Source of the DNA: Thalassobium sp.
Lineage (GTDB): Bacteria; Pseudomonadota; Gammaproteobacteria; Pseudomonadales; Oceanobacteraceae
Direction of reading: 5' to 3'
DNA length: 64,000 nucleotides
NCBI GenBank assembly: GCA_002733205.1
Contig: NVUW01000002.1
Span: forward strand, 124,001 to 188,000
How positions within the stretch are numbered: the first letter of the stretch is position 1; every line of letters starts with the position of its first letter. The notes under the pieces are model-generated. The model saw nothing but the letters and a program-made list of their open reading frames with translations, was not told the origin of the DNA and did not search any database. This document shows positions 1 to 9,024 of this stretch, piece after piece. A program made the translations under genes and the position numbers.

Positions 1-250
1 TCACACCCACCAGCGTCCAGTCCACGCCACCCTGACGATGATGCTCACGCACCGAGCTGAGCGAGGTAAACACGATGGTCGCCAGCGACGTAGCCACCGC
101 CATATGCGTCAGCACCGTTTCGCTTACGCCCTGTGCGGCAAAGGTAATCACCAGCACAGGAACAATCACCATGCCGCCACCAATGCCAAACAAACCAGCC
201 AGCAGACCGGCCACTGAGCCAACCGCCAGGAACAGCAGAAATGTCATCAT
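1..250 (-). CDS. TauE/SafE family sulfite exporter-like permease (partial, N-terminal part)
   Basis: Only the first 83 codons are in the window; the gene runs off the left edge. The protein starts MMTFLLFLAVG and has two hydrophobic stretches around a glycine-rich GLFGIGGG segment, typical of the first half of the TauE/SafE (DUF81) repeat. A THMAVATSLATIV segment follows, also typical of the family. Family members are inner-membrane permeases proposed to export sulfite, sulfoacetate or related organosulfur anions; the substrate here cannot be told. The ATG at 250 is preferred because hydrophobic family sequence starts immediately after it. It is divergent from the TANGO2-like gene, with about 110 bases between them. 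Confidence 0.8.
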   Translation of the reverse strand, partial: MMTFLLFLAVGSVAGLLAGLFGIGGGMVIVPVLVITFAAQGVSETVLTHMAVATSLATIVFTSLSSVREHHRQGGVDWTLVGV

Positions 251-362
251 AGGTGTGAAAATTCCGGTTTAAGGGGGCGGCATTATGACCTAAAGTGCGG
301 TCAAAGTCGGCAGCGCCTGCGCAACAGATCATGCCTGCGACAATCATTATCGGGAAATGCTT

Positions 363-1130
363 ATGTGTCTGATCGTATTGAACTGGCAACCACAGAACCG
401 TCAGTGGCTGAGCCTGAGTGCCAACCGGGATGAGTTTTATCCCCGCCCCGCCAGTGCACTGGAAGAGTGGAAAGAATATCCGGGCCTGTTTGCCGGGCGC
501 GATCTGCAACAGGGCGGCACCTGGCTGGGCGCGACCAAAGCAGGCCGCTTTGCGGCGCTGACCAATATCCGCGCCCCCGGCGTCGGCCCGGCCGAGCCAC
601 AGTCACGCGGCCATCTGGTGTTGGATTACCTGCGCGAGCCACGCAACCCGGAAAAATATCTGCGTGCCGTACTGGAAAAAGGCGACCAGTACGCGCCGTT
701 TAATCTGCTGTGCGGCAACCGTAACCAGCTCTGGTACGCCAGCAACTACCCCGAACCCCGCCTTGAACGGCTGGAGCCCGGCATTCATACACTGAGCAAT
801 GCCTGGCTGAATACACCCTGGCCGAAAACCGAACTGGCACGCACACAACTTCAGCATTGGTTACAACAGCCTAAAGGCAGTGCCAGTCTCGCCGCTTTAC
901 TGGATCATTATTCACCCTTCCCGGACGATCAGCTGCCACAAACCGGCGTACCGCTGGAATGGGAGCGTCTGTTATCGGCGCAGTTCATTAACGCTCCGGG
1001 CTACGGCACCCGCTGCTCTACCGGCATTCTGGGACAGGAAGACCGGTTGGAGTTAAGCGAACTGAGCTGGGACAGTCATGGCCGAATTGCCGGACGGGTC
1101 ACCTGGCCGGTCGATCTAGAACGCCTCTGA
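363..1130 (+). CDS. NRDE/TANGO2 family protein
   Basis: This 255-residue protein has the signature of the NRDE (TANGO2, Ser/Thr-rich T10) family: MCLI at the N-terminus, NRDE at residues 21-24, GGTWLG at 51-56 and TNIR at 67-70. The family belongs to the Ntn-hydrolase-like fold and is found from bacteria to mitochondria. Its activity is poorly defined; heme trafficking and acyl-CoA-related roles have been suggested for eukaryotic members. I chose the ATG at 363 over 357 because the conserved Cys2 then follows the initiator Met, as in relatives. There is no clear operon partner. A 10-bp stem-loop overlaps the stop codon. Confidence 0.85.
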   Translation: MCLIVLNWQPQNRQWLSLSANRDEFYPRPASALEEWKEYPGLFAGRDLQQGGTWLGATKAGRFAALTNIRAPGVGPAEPQSRGHLVLDYLREPRNPEKYLRAVLEKGDQYAPFNLLCGNRNQLWYASNYPEPRLERLEPGIHTLSNAWLNTPWPKTELARTQLQHWLQQPKGSASLAALLDHYSPFPDDQLPQTGVPLEWERLLSAQFINAPGYGTRCSTGILGQEDRLELSELSWDSHGRIAGRVTWPVDLERL

Positions 1131-1144
1131 ATCATTCAGAGGCG
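1122..1144 (+). terminator. Stem-loop overlapping the stop codon of the NRDE gene
   Basis: A perfect 10-bp inverted repeat (1122-1131 with 1135-1144) has a 3-base loop. The TGA stop of the NRDE gene (1128-1130) lies inside the left arm. No U-tract follows, so it is not a classical intrinsic terminator; it may be a weak terminator or an mRNA 3'-end stabiliser. Confidence 0.4.
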
Positions 1145-1362
1145 CCCTGTAATCAGTGGACAATTGCCCACTTTAAGAACAAAGAATTAGCCGACAGAAA
1201 TCCGTTAATTATCCATCCTGTTACAAAAGAAAAACCTAAGTTGTTGTTTCTTTTGACACTCCGCTAACCAATCGAACGACCGTTTGCAGTCGCTTACAAA
1301 ATTCTGCGAACGGTAGCACGATTCCCGGCACATTTTGCCAGTCTGGCGTCCATACTTCGTGC

Positions 1363-3153
1363 ATGAACAGCATGAATACACCCAGAAAACCGCAGCGCGT
1401 CGTCGCACTCACAGGCTTTATTGCCCTGCTGTGCGTCGGACTGTTGTTTGCGGCTCTGGCAGCCAGCATCAATACCAAGCCCTATATGCCACCCAAAGTG
1501 GCACAAAAATATATGGAGCACTGGTTAATCGAATCCGCGCGCAATGTGGCGGGAGAGGTGCGGCTGAAACATGTGCAAAGCATCGAACCTTTTTATCTGC
1601 GCCGTGATTACCAGCCGGTATGGATGAACAGCTTCGAGCTGACCGAAGCAGGACAAGAACTGTTACAGGTGCTGCGCGAAACCGCCGCCGACGACTGGCG
1701 CAACTACGGCTACGAACTGGCCACCCTTGAGCGTGAAACCAGCCGTCTGTCGAACATTCCCAAACAGGCCACTGCGGTTGAAGTGCTGCTGACCGACGCT
1801 TTCATTACTTATGCCCAACAGGCTCTGAATGCCGAGCTGCTGCCTGACACCGGCGAAGGTGATCATCCATCCATCCGTAAAGTATCGGCGGCGAGCAAGC
1901 CCGGACAGTTCAGTGAAGAACAGATTATCGACCTGCTTAACGACTCTATCCGCCGCAACGAGCTGGATGCACTGGTCGAAACCCTCACGCCCTCTCATCC
2001 CGGCTACCTGCGTCTGCGTAAAGAACTGAACCGCTACCTCGCCATTGCTAACTCCGGTGGCTGGTATCCATTGCCGGATACTCTGCAACTGAAGGCCAAC
2101 GAACGCCATCGTCTGGTGCCGCACCTGCGCTGGATGCTGGGGCAGTACGGTGATCTGCAAAAAGGCGCGTTATCCTGGCTGTTCAAAGATTCAGAAGAGC
2201 GTACCCGCGCCCCGGGTGAAGATGAGCCCCACGACCTCAACCGTCCGGAGTTTCAATTCGACAGCACGCTGGCTGATTCCCTGCGCCACTTCCAGAAGCG
2301 TCATCATTTGCCGGAAAGCGGCGAACTGGATGCCCGCACCCTGGCCTGGCTGAATATTCCGCCTTATCAGATGGCACAGAAAGTTGCGCTGAATATGAAG
2401 CGCTGGCGTCACCTGCCAAGGGATCTTGGCCAGCGTCATGTGATGGTCAATATGGCCGATTACAGCCTGCAATTGATGAATGGCGGCTCGGTTGAACTGG
2501 ATATGAAAGTGATTATCGGCAACCTGCAGCGCCGCACGCCGGTTATGGCCCAGAAAATCAGCACCCTTGAGTTGGCGCCTACCTGGTCAGTACCCAGACG
2601 TATTGCCATTAACAGCCTGCTGCCGAAAATCCGCCGCAATCCGGGGTACCTGGATGAAAAAGGGTATCAGGTGATCGGCCGTGTTGATGGTGTGGACCAG
2701 TTTATCTCGCCCCATGCCATCAACTGGAACAAAGTCACTGCCCGCAACTTCCCTTACCGTTTGGTACAGAAAGCCGGTGACGACAATGCTTTGGGTTCTA
2801 TCAAATTCCTGTTTCCGAACGATAAAGACATCTACCTGCATGATACGTCACAGCCGCAACTGTTTAACCTCGATAACCGTGCCTTAAGCTCCGGCTGCGT
2901 CCGGGTCGAGAAACCCCGCCTGCTGGCCGAGAAACTGCTGCGCGGACAACAGGGCTGGAATCGTCATAATATCGATGCCGCCATCGATCAGAACCGTACC
3001 ACCCGTATCCGCCTGCAGGATGATGTGCCGGTATACCTGATGTACTGGACCGCCTGGGTTGATCAGGATGGTAATTTGCAGGTGCGGGACGATATCTACA
3101 ACCGCGATCTGATCGCTGGCCTGCCTCCGACAAACCCCGCCGTCAGCCTTTAA
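1363..3153 (+). CDS. ldtD: L,D-transpeptidase LdtD/YcbB-type
   Basis: This 596-residue protein has the layout of LdtD (YcbB): an N-terminal signal anchor (about 15-35), a long family-specific scaffold region, a peptidoglycan-binding helical domain around 295-335 (LRHFQKRHHLPESGELD), and a C-terminal YkuD catalytic domain. The catalytic signature is visible as His493 (YLHDT) and Cys512 in SSGCVRV. The enzyme makes 3-3 (mDAP-mDAP) cross-links in periplasmic murein. Length matches the roughly 600 residues usual for LdtD and exceeds short ErfK-type enzymes. A MepK-like endopeptidase follows in the same orientation, as ycbB-ycbK does in Escherichia coli. ATGs at 1363 and 1372 are both possible and neither has a good ribosome-binding site. 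Confidence 0.9.
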   Translation: MNSMNTPRKPQRVVALTGFIALLCVGLLFAALAASINTKPYMPPKVAQKYMEHWLIESARNVAGEVRLKHVQSIEPFYLRRDYQPVWMNSFELTEAGQELLQVLRETAADDWRNYGYELATLERETSRLSNIPKQATAVEVLLTDAFITYAQQALNAELLPDTGEGDHPSIRKVSAASKPGQFSEEQIIDLLNDSIRRNELDALVETLTPSHPGYLRLRKELNRYLAIANSGGWYPLPDTLQLKANERHRLVPHLRWMLGQYGDLQKGALSWLFKDSEERTRAPGEDEPHDLNRPEFQFDSTLADSLRHFQKRHHLPESGELDARTLAWLNIPPYQMAQKVALNMKRWRHLPRDLGQRHVMVNMADYSLQLMNGGSVELDMKVIIGNLQRRTPVMAQKISTLELAPTWSVPRRIAINSLLPKIRRNPGYLDEKGYQVIGRVDGVDQFISPHAINWNKVTARNFPYRLVQKAGDDNALGSIKFLFPNDKDIYLHDTSQPQLFNLDNRALSSGCVRVEKPRLLAEKLLRGQQGWNRHNIDAAIDQNRTTRIRLQDDVPVYLMYWTAWVDQDGNLQVRDDIYNRDLIAGLPPTNPAVSL

Positions 3154-3178
3154 TCAATCCTGTTACGAATCCCCTCCC

Positions 3179-3200
3179 CGCTGGCGCATATGTGCCAGCG
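3179..3200 (+). other. Stem-loop between ldtD and mepK
   Basis: A 7-bp inverted repeat (CGCTGGC with GCCAGCG) with an 8-base loop lies 25 bases after the ldtD stop. No clear U-tract follows. It may partly separate expression of the two genes; weak evidence. Confidence 0.3.
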
Positions 3201-3345
3201 TGTTACATCATTCTGTGTGACAAATGTAGCGTTATGTATTTTTGTCTAAGGATGCCCGTTTCTTTTGGCAGGTGTTTGGCATACTCCGCTGATATATCCA
3301 TGCGCAACAACGCTGAACCATCTGATGTAGCGGAGAAGATTGACC

Positions 3346-3894
3346 ATGTTACAACGACGCAACTTTCTGAAGCAGGCCGCATGCCTTGGCGCGGCCAGTA
3401 TCGCTGGCTTGGGTAGCAGCCGTGCCTTTGCTCAGGGCCAACAGGAAGAACGTACTCTGCGTTTGTACAACATCCACACCGGCGAATTCAGCAACAGTAC
3501 ATTCTGGGCGAATGGCCGCTATCTGGATGATGGTGTGGAATCTCTGGATATTCTGGTGCGCGATCATCGTCGTGATCAGGTGATGGCCATGCAGCGCGAG
3601 CTGTATCAGAACATGTATCAGTTGCAGCAGTTGTTTGGCAGCCATGAGCCGCTGTATGTGATTTCCGGTTATCGCGCACCGGAATCCAATGCCAGCCTGC
3701 GCTATGCCAGCTCAGGCGTCGCAGAGCACAGCCTGCACATGCAGGGACGGGCGATTGATATCCGGATTCCTGGCGTATCGCATCGCCACCTTCATCGCGC
3801 CGCGCTGGCCATGGGCAATGGTGGCGTGGGCTATTACCCGAAGAGTGGTTTTATTCATATCGACACCGGACGTACCCGGCACTGGACAGCCTGA
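3346..3894 (+). CDS. mepK: MepK-type murein endopeptidase (DUF882/YcbK, peptidase M15-like), Tat-exported
   Basis: The 182-residue protein begins with a twin-arginine signal (QRRNFLKQ, Arg4-Arg5), a hydrophobic core and an AFAQ cleavage region near residue 29. The mature part is a DUF882/YcbK domain with the zinc-ligand pattern H-x6-D at His131 and Asp138 plus His171 in GFIHID. E. coli MepK (YcbK) is a lysostaphin/M15-like metallo-endopeptidase that prefers 3-3 cross-links, the product of LdtD encoded just upstream. Pairing of the maker and the cutter of the same bond is conserved. The ATG at 3346 lies 12 bases after GGAG; 3340 is an alternative. It converges on ptsP with a 29-base gap. Confidence 0.88.
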   Translation: MLQRRNFLKQAACLGAASIAGLGSSRAFAQGQQEERTLRLYNIHTGEFSNSTFWANGRYLDDGVESLDILVRDHRRDQVMAMQRELYQNMYQLQQLFGSHEPLYVISGYRAPESNASLRYASSGVAEHSLHMQGRAIDIRIPGVSHRHLHRAALAMGNGGVGYYPKSGFIHIDTGRTRHWTA

Positions 3895-3923
3895 TCAGGC
3901 AAGCCGATGGGGCAGACAACCGT

Positions 3924-6203
3924 TCAGTTGCGCCCCGGTCCGATAATGCGGCCAAAACCGGCTTTTTCCAGCGAGAGCTGCAGCGTCGCGGTAATAACCG
4001 GTGCACTTTCTATCTTCAGCACTTCGGTCAGCAACTGGTTGGCCCACTCCAGATTAATGCCGCGAATCACCGATTTCACTTTCGGCAGATTCGTCGCATT
4101 CATGGACAGCATGTCATAGCCCATCGCCATCAGTAGCACAGCGCCCAAAGGGTTACCGGCTAATTCGCCACAAACACTGACCGGCTTGCCAATCTCGTGC
4201 GACACATCGGCGATCATTTTCAGTGCATTCAGAACCGCCGGATGGAAGGCCTGATACAGATCGGCCACGCGTGGATTGTTACGGTCTACGGCCAGCAGAT
4301 ACTGGGTAAGATCGTTGCTGCCAACGGAGAGAAAATCCACCCGCTGACCCAGCTCGCGGATCTGATAGACCGCCGCCGGCACCTCAATCATCACCCCGAC
4401 CTGCGGCATTTCGACATCAAAGCCTTCTTCCAACACCTCCGCATGGGCGCGGTAAATCAGATGCAGGGCTTCATCCACTTCGCTGACGCTGGTAATCATC
4501 GGCAGCATAATACGCAGGTTATTCAGGCCTTCGCTGGCCTTGAGCATGGCGCGTATCTGCACCAGAAAAATTTCCGGATGATCCAGCGTAACGCGGATGC
4601 CGCGCCAGCCGAGAAAGGGGTTGGCTTCGCTGATGGGGAAATACGTCAGTGCTTTATCGCCACCAATATCCAGGGTGCGCATGGTCACCGGATTAGGCGC
4701 GAATGTATCCAGCTGCTGACGGTAAATTTTTTGCTGTTCACTCTCGCTGGGAAAGCGGTCTTTCATCATAAACGGCACTTCGGTGCGGTACAGGCCAACG
4801 CCTTCGGCACCGCGCTCCAGACTGCGGACCGCATCAGTAATCAGTCCGGTATTCACCCACAGCGGGATGCGATGCCCATCAAGGGTTTCGGCCGGTTCAT
4901 CACGCAGTACCTGCAGATCTTTCTGCAGCGCCTGTTCTTCATCAAAGATGGCCTGATACTGCTCGCGCAGCTCATCGTTGGGGCTGGAGAATATCTGCCC
5001 GCGATAACCATCAACAATCAACTCCAGGCCGTGTAGCTGGGCATAAGGGACGTCGACCACCCCCATGACCGTGGGAATGCCCATGGCACGGGCCAGAATG
5101 GCCACATGCGAGTTGGACGATCCTTTCACCGACACCAAACCGCGCAGCTTGGCTGGCGGTACTTCACCCAGCATGGCGGGCGTCAGCTCTTCACTGACCA
5201 GAATCGTATTGTCCGGAAAATCATACTCCTGCGCGTGGGCATCACTGCCCTGCAGATGAGCCAGAATGCGGGTACCCAAATCGATAATATCGGTGGCGCG
5301 TTCACGCAGATAAACATCTTCCATTAACTGGAAATGCCCCACGTACTGCATCACCACCTGACGCAAGGCCCCCTGAGCCCAGTTGCCATCACGGATACGG
5401 ACTTTAACTTCAGCCCCCAGCGCATGGTCATCCAGCATATTCAGGTACACATCAAACAGCGCCATTTCTTCCGGGCGTAATTCGCTGCTGAGTTTTTCCC
5501 CCAATATGCGGATTTCTTCGCGGGCGGCTTCAAGGGCAAGATCGAAGCGCGCAATTTCGTCATCAACCGATTCGGCTTCTTTATCCACCACGCCACTGAG
5601 ATCGGCAGCAGGAGACAGCACAAAGGCCTGACCAAGACCGACCCCAGGGGCACCGGGCGCGCCGTTAAAGCGGGTGCCTTTCTTGCGTTCGTTGGTCGCG
5701 GAAGGGATATCAAGAATATTGCCGGTCGCTTCCGCATGGGCAATAACGCCCGCCAGCTGAGCCGACATGGTGACCAGGAAAGCTTCTTCACTTTCATCAA
5801 ACTGGCGGCTGTCGCGCTGCTGCACCACCATCACACCCATCAGGCGTTTGTGATGGATGATCGGTACGCCGAGAAAGGACAGGAATGGATCTTCACCGGT
5901 TTCCGACAAAAAGTGGAAACGCGGATGCGTCGGGGCGTTATCAACGTTGATTGGCTCTTCACGCGAACCAACCAGGCCGACCAGACCCTGTGAAGAACTG
6001 AGACTGACCCGACCCACCGCTTCCTGCTTCAGACCTTCAGTGGCCATCAACACATAGCGTTTGCTTTCAGGATCGAACAGATAAACGGAGCACACTTCGG
6101 TATTCATGGCCGCACGGATACGTGCCACGACCAACTTCAGAGCCTCGCTCAGATCGGTTGCCGAGCTGACTTCCTGTACGATGCGTCTCAGAATATCAAG
6201 CAT
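3924..6203 (-). CDS. ptsP: Phosphoenolpyruvate-protein phosphotransferase PtsP (EI-Ntr)
   Basis: This 759-residue protein is enzyme I of the nitrogen PTS. An N-terminal GAF sensor domain (about 15-150) is followed by the PEP-utiliser N domain (about 165-285), the phospho-histidine domain with active His366 in SSNSHVAILARA, and the C-terminal PEP-binding barrel with LYRTEVPFM and GSNDLTQY. It autophosphorylates with PEP and passes phosphate to NPr. In E. coli the GAF domain senses glutamine and 2-oxoglutarate. It sits 6 bases after rppH, the usual rppH-ptsP arrangement in gammaproteobacteria. No ptsO or ptsN is in the window. The location fits a link between carbon and nitrogen status. Confidence 0.95.
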   Translation of the reverse strand: MLDILRRIVQEVSSATDLSEALKLVVARIRAAMNTEVCSVYLFDPESKRYVLMATEGLKQEAVGRVSLSSSQGLVGLVGSREEPINVDNAPTHPRFHFLSETGEDPFLSFLGVPIIHHKRLMGVMVVQQRDSRQFDESEEAFLVTMSAQLAGVIAHAEATGNILDIPSATNERKKGTRFNGAPGAPGVGLGQAFVLSPAADLSGVVDKEAESVDDEIARFDLALEAAREEIRILGEKLSSELRPEEMALFDVYLNMLDDHALGAEVKVRIRDGNWAQGALRQVVMQYVGHFQLMEDVYLRERATDIIDLGTRILAHLQGSDAHAQEYDFPDNTILVSEELTPAMLGEVPPAKLRGLVSVKGSSNSHVAILARAMGIPTVMGVVDVPYAQLHGLELIVDGYRGQIFSSPNDELREQYQAIFDEEQALQKDLQVLRDEPAETLDGHRIPLWVNTGLITDAVRSLERGAEGVGLYRTEVPFMMKDRFPSESEQQKIYRQQLDTFAPNPVTMRTLDIGGDKALTYFPISEANPFLGWRGIRVTLDHPEIFLVQIRAMLKASEGLNNLRIMLPMITSVSEVDEALHLIYRAHAEVLEEGFDVEMPQVGVMIEVPAAVYQIRELGQRVDFLSVGSNDLTQYLLAVDRNNPRVADLYQAFHPAVLNALKMIADVSHEIGKPVSVCGELAGNPLGAVLLMAMGYDMLSMNATNLPKVKSVIRGINLEWANQLLTEVLKIESAPVITATLQLSLEKAGFGRIIGPGRN

Positions 6204-6209
6204 AGATCC

Positions 6210-6713
6210 TCAGCCAGTTTTACGTTGCAGCTTGGCGATACGCGGTGCCAGTTCCGTCATGGCACGGCGATAAACATCGCGCTTAAATGCAACGACTCCC
6301 CCCAGCGGAAACCAGTAACTGACCCAGCTCCAGCCATCAAATTCCGGCTTATCGGTAGCGCTCACGTTAATCCGTGAGTCGTCGCCTACCAGTTTAAGCA
6401 GAAACCATTTCTGTTTTTGCCCGACACACACCGGCCGGCTGTCATGACGCACCATGCGGCGAGGCAAGCGATAACGCAGCCAGCCACGGGTGCAGCCAAG
6501 TACCTGCACGTCCTGTGCGCTCAGGCCAACCTCTTCCATCAGCTCCCGGTAGAGTGCTTTCTCCGGAGACTCACCTTCTTTAATTCCGCCCTGGGGGAAT
6601 TGCCAGGCGTCCTGGCCTATTCGTCTGGCCCAGAGCACCTGTCCTTTGTCGTTGCAAAGGATAATACCGACATTAGGGCGGTAACCATGTTCGTCAATCA
6701 CAATGCCGTCCAT
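6210..6713 (-). CDS. rppH: RNA pyrophosphohydrolase RppH
   Basis: This 167-residue Nudix hydrolase removes pyrophosphate from the 5' end of triphosphorylated mRNA and so triggers RNase E decay. The Nudix box starts at GG 42-43 and contains REL-EEVGL. The family-typical GYRPNVGI at 10-17 and [12 protein letters not shown] are present. The ATG at 6713 gives [17 protein letters not shown] at 6701 would give the usual RppH N-terminus (M-IDEHGYRP) and has GGACGG in front, so the true start may be 6701. It is the first gene of an rppH-ptsP unit. Confidence 0.93.
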   Translation of the reverse strand: MDGIVIDEHGYRPNVGIILCNDKGQVLWARRIGQDAWQFPQGGIKEGESPEKALYRELMEEVGLSAQDVQVLGCTRGWLRYRLPRRMVRHDSRPVCVGQKQKWFLLKLVGDDSRINVSATDKPEFDGWSWVSYWFPLGGVVAFKRDVYRRAMTELAPRIAKLQRKTG

Positions 6714-7020
6714 ATCGTATCTAATGGTTCAAAACTTGCCGATTTCACCCCAAAGGTCAAGCAGTTGAAGATGAGACAAGCTGCAACAGGCACATTTACA
6801 CACGGGAATTGGATGGCTGGGCCACCTTAATTCAGGCTCTGGAGTCAGGCTGAATGATCAGGAACTTGCCACTATCCGCCCCTTGGCAGCCGGCATTGTT
6901 TAGAACCAATATGTTCAATTATTTCTTTGTTTGAAACTCAGAATTATAAGGAAAGTATGCGCTGTTGCCCTTAGAATAGCGACTAATTTTCTAACCCGCA
7001 GCGGAAAAAGGCTGACTCTC
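6714..7020. other. Intergenic region between rppH and the HAD phosphatase gene
   Basis: This 307-base divergent spacer should carry promoters for both flanking genes. The part from about 6905 to 7000 is AT-rich. I see no repeat, RNA gene or convincing coding sequence. A good Shine-Dalgarno (AAGGAA) precedes an ATG at 6957, but that frame stops after five codons. Confidence 0.4.
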
Positions 7021-7683
7021 GTGGCACTGGCTATTTTCGATCTCGACCACACGCTTCTGGATGGCGACAGCGACCATGCATGGGGACAATATCTGGTCGA
7101 TCAGGGGCTTGCAGACCCTGAACAACACAAACTTCGTAACGATTATTTTTACGAACAATACAAAGCTGGCACTCTGGATATTAACGAGTATCTGGCGTTT
7201 GCGCTTAAGCCTCTGACCCAGTATCCGCTGCAACATATGCTGGATACCCGTGCGGCTTTTCTTAAGGCGCGCATCATGCCGCTGATTTCACAAAAAAGCC
7301 GCGACCTTATTGCGCACCACAAACGTCTGGGCGACACCTTGCTGATTATTACGGCCACCAATGGTTTTGTGACCTATCCGATAGCCGAGTTACTCGGTAT
7401 CGAGCATATTATTGCCCCGCATCCGGAGCAGGTGGATAACCGCTACACCGGCAATATTGTCGGTATACCCAGCTTCCAGCAGGGTAAAGTGGTGCGCCTG
7501 GAGGAATGGCTGCAGCAGCAAGGGTTTGAACTCGCCGGCAGCTACTTCTACAGTGACTCTCACAATGACCTGCCGCTGCTGGAAATTGTTGATCACCCGG
7601 TAGCCGTTGACCCGGATGCCAGACTGGCCGCCATCGCCGAACAAAAAGGCTGGCCCATCATCAGCCTCAGGGATCAGGAGTAA
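7021..7683 (+). CDS. HAD-superfamily IB phosphatase (SerB/CicA-like)
   Basis: The 220-residue protein opens with the HAD motif I Asp-x-Asp (FDLDHTLLDGDSDHAW, Asp7 and Asp9). Motif II Thr is in LIITATNGF, and the C-terminal acidic motif is FYSDSHNDLPLL. The subfamily IB layout with a helical cap after motif I matches phosphoserine-phosphatase-like and CicA-like enzymes, whose substrates are usually small phosphorylated metabolites. The frame is open upstream to 6931, but homologous sequence begins at the GTG at 7021, which has AAAAGG about 10 bases ahead. The stop lies 4 bases before the imelysin gene, so the two are probably co-transcribed. Confidence 0.8.
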   Translation: MALAIFDLDHTLLDGDSDHAWGQYLVDQGLADPEQHKLRNDYFYEQYKAGTLDINEYLAFALKPLTQYPLQHMLDTRAAFLKARIMPLISQKSRDLIAHHKRLGDTLLIITATNGFVTYPIAELLGIEHIIAPHPEQVDNRYTGNIVGIPSFQQGKVVRLEEWLQQQGFELAGSYFYSDSHNDLPLLEIVDHPVAVDPDARLAAIAEQKGWPIISLRDQE

Positions 7684-7687
7684 GCCT

Positions 7688-8947
7688 GTGAATTACGCAA
7701 AACTGGTGCTTGTCAGTGCTCTGCTGTTAGCGGGTTGCGATCAGCCGGCACAACAACAGAATAATCGCTCTGACCAGACAGCAGACACCAGTGCCGAACA
7801 GGAAAGTACTCCCGACAGCAGCGCCTTTGCTGCTCATCTGGGGCTGAGCGCTTATACCGAAATGTCGATGGCCGCGCAGAGTGCCCAGGAGCTGGACAGT
7901 CGCCTGGCGTCTTTTCTTTATCATCCCAATCCGATGAGTCTGGGCGAAGTCCGCCAGGCATGGCGCAACGCTTACAGCGCCTACCTGCAAACGCTCATCT
8001 ACGCCAAACTGCCCATCAGTGACCCGCCGGACTGGCACAAGAAAGGCATCGATTATCAGCATACGCTGAGCCTGCTCGACAGCTGGCCAATTGAAGGCGG
8101 TTATATTGATCATGTTCCCGGCTATCCCTTTAGTGGCATCGTTAACGACCTGACGCTGGAGCTGAACGAAGACAGCCTGCTGGCACAGCATGGTTTCTCC
8201 GATCCAAGCTATGCCAGCCTGGGCTACCACGCCTTTGAATTTATGCTGTGGGGTGCCGATGGACAGCGCTCACCGCGCGATTTCTTTCCTCAGGAAAATA
8301 CCGCCCCGGTTGTCGTCGCCAGCGAAGGCAGCAGTGGCCGCGAAGCCGAAACCGGCGATGTTGTTCATCCCGAAGATGCCTCCGGCAGCGCTGATGAAGA
8401 ACCGCTGGATATTGATGTACAGAACCACAACCGCCGCCGTCAGTACGTGCAGCTGCTGAGCGAACAATTACAGAAACATCTGCATCGCCTGCAACGCCGC
8501 TGGGAACCAAGCAATGGCTATTACGCCAGCCTGCTGCAACGTTCAGAACCGGAACAGGTGCTTAAAGCAACGTTCACCGCCACCCAAAAGCTGTTATCCG
8601 ACGAGCTACTGGGCAAACGCCTGAGCGGCACCAGCAGCGAATTCAGCCAGACCACCTGGGCCGATACCAGTGCCATTGTCGCCGGGATACGCAACCTGTA
8701 CTTCCCGCTGAGTGAAACCGAAGCCGGTACCGGCTTGCCGGCACTGCTTGGCGTGCGTCACGAAGATCTGAGCCTGGAATGGCAAAAGCAGTTACAACTG
8801 ATTGATGACAGCGTTGCCAACTGGCAACAACAGGGCGTCGCCGATGCGGAAGCACGCCAGCAGTGCCGCCAGCGCATTATTGAGCTGATGTCGGTAATGC
8901 AACGCACTGCCAGCACACTGAAAATACCCATGACCAACTCAAACTGA
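7688..8947 (+). CDS. Imelysin-family (peptidase M75-like) lipoprotein
   Basis: Starting at the GTG at 7688, the 419-residue protein has a short signal ending in a lipobox LLAGC (Cys17) and a low-complexity polar linker. An imelysin domain with its signature GYHAFE follows (Gly179, His181, Glu184). Imelysins are periplasmic or outer-membrane-anchored proteins linked to iron acquisition (IrpA, ICMP, EfeO relatives); the GxHxxE motif is the putative metal site and peptidase activity is doubtful. An acidic, low-complexity insert lies around residues 203-240. The longer frame from 7607 overlaps the upstream gene and would bury the signal peptide, so it was not used. No iron-transport genes are adjacent. 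Confidence 0.82.
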   Translation: MNYAKLVLVSALLLAGCDQPAQQQNNRSDQTADTSAEQESTPDSSAFAAHLGLSAYTEMSMAAQSAQELDSRLASFLYHPNPMSLGEVRQAWRNAYSAYLQTLIYAKLPISDPPDWHKKGIDYQHTLSLLDSWPIEGGYIDHVPGYPFSGIVNDLTLELNEDSLLAQHGFSDPSYASLGYHAFEFMLWGADGQRSPRDFFPQENTAPVVVASEGSSGREAETGDVVHPEDASGSADEEPLDIDVQNHNRRRQYVQLLSEQLQKHLHRLQRRWEPSNGYYASLLQRSEPEQVLKATFTATQKLLSDELLGKRLSGTSSEFSQTTWADTSAIVAGIRNLYFPLSETEAGTGLPALLGVRHEDLSLEWQKQLQLIDDSVANWQQQGVADAEARQQCRQRIIELMSVMQRTASTLKIPMTNSN

Positions 8948-8967
8948 CGCGCCATCAGTCGTGCAAT

Positions 8968-8999
8968 AAAAAAGGGAGCCTCAACAGCTCCCTTTTTTT
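8968..8999. terminator. Bidirectional intrinsic terminator
   Basis: A GGGAGC/GCTCCC stem with a 7-base loop is flanked by A6 on the left and T7 on the right. It lies 20 bases after the imelysin stop and just beyond the end of the convergent rlmI gene, so it can serve both strands. Confidence 0.88.
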
Positions 9000-9024
9000 A
9001 TTGCCATCAGGCCACCTGCTGCAC

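Noticed and set aside
4197-5036. 279-codon plus-strand frame within ptsP
   Set aside because: Antisense shadow of a well-supported gene with no family features.
6957-6974. Five-codon leader peptide (two Cys codons) before the HAD gene
   Set aside because: A good Shine-Dalgarno precedes it, but there is no attenuator structure and no link to cysteine metabolism.
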